A stretch of DNA of 6,428 nucleotides, from NCBI GenBank assembly GCA_003165135.1, contig PLSN01000417.1, forward strand, positions 1 to 6,428, given 5' to 3'. The notes under the pieces were generated by a model that had not been told where the DNA came from, did no database searches, and was given only the letters and a program-made list of their open reading frames with translations. The translations under genes and the position numbers were made by a program. This DNA is from Bacteroidota bacterium. GTDB lineage: Bacteria > Bacteroidota > Bacteroidia > Chitinophagales > LD1. Below, one piece after another: positions 6,343-6,428 of the stretch. How positions within the stretch are numbered: position 1 is the stretch's first letter; each line of letters opens with the position of its first letter.

Positions 6343-6428
6343 TCATTGTTCTACTATGAAATCCTCCGGTTTGCTTACTGCTACCGGCTCCCGGCCGTGA
6401 TTAAAAACAGCTTCTGCCCGCATTTTTG
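6343..6428 (-). CDS. C-terminal end of an unidentified upstream gene (partial)
   Basis: One minus-strand frame is open from the right edge (first full codon at 6426) for 27 codons to a TGA at 6345-6343. It ends in KPEDFIVEQ. The other two frames on this strand stop within 9 to 16 codons. The position, 47 bases before the SGNH gene on the same strand, fits the last part of the preceding operon gene. The tail is too short and featureless to name a family. A small internal ATG just inside the edge means a 26-codon free ORF cannot be excluded. Confidence 0.45.
   Translation of the reverse strand, partial: KMRAEAVFNHGREPVAVSKPEDFIVEQ

Overview
The window looks like part of a specialised-metabolite operon from a member of the Bacteroidota. 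All supported genes lie on the minus strand, so transcription runs from the right edge to the left. Three things point to Bacteroidota. The start sites are A/T-rich and mostly lack a Shine-Dalgarno sequence. There is a perfect match to the TAnnTTTG -7 promoter box of that phylum. The gene set (BtrH-like acyltransferase, acyl carrier protein, FabF-like ketosynthase, inactive ketosynthase or chain-length factor, FAD-dependent halogenase-like enzyme) resembles the aryl-polyene/flexirubin pigment clusters of flavobacteria and Chitinophaga relatives.

Layout in transcription order: the last 27 codons of an unidentified gene (6426-6343); an inverted repeat touching the next start; a membrane-anchored SGNH/GDSL hydrolase (6295-5240); a BtrH_N/DUF4872 protein with a papain-like Cys/His/Asp set (5178-4150); an acyl carrier protein (4101-3835); a catalytically complete ketosynthase (3838-2618); and a chain-length-factor-like partner without the catalytic triad (2621-1527). 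ACP, ketosynthase and partner are joined by two ATGA start/stop overlaps. A 74-bp gap with an 8-bp dyad and a candidate promoter follows, then a flavin-dependent halogenase-like gene (1452 to beyond the left edge; 484 codons seen).

Working model (inference): the ketosynthase and its inactive partner extend a chain on the dedicated ACP, as in type II polyketide and aryl-polyene synthesis. The BtrH-like protein, whose namesake moves an acyl group from a carrier protein to an acceptor, could hand the finished polyene acyl group to an alcohol or phenol; in flexirubins this would be the ester bond to a dialkylresorcinol. The FAD enzyme could chlorinate or hydroxylate the aromatic part. The SGNH hydrolase could trim or remodel the ester at the membrane. 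The genes that would prove a flexirubin product (tyrosine ammonia lyase, DarA/DarB-type resorcinol synthesis, ketoreductase, dehydratase, exporters) are not in this window, so the product assignment is contextual. No RNA gene, mobile element, CRISPR array or stretch over 300 bases without a gene was seen.
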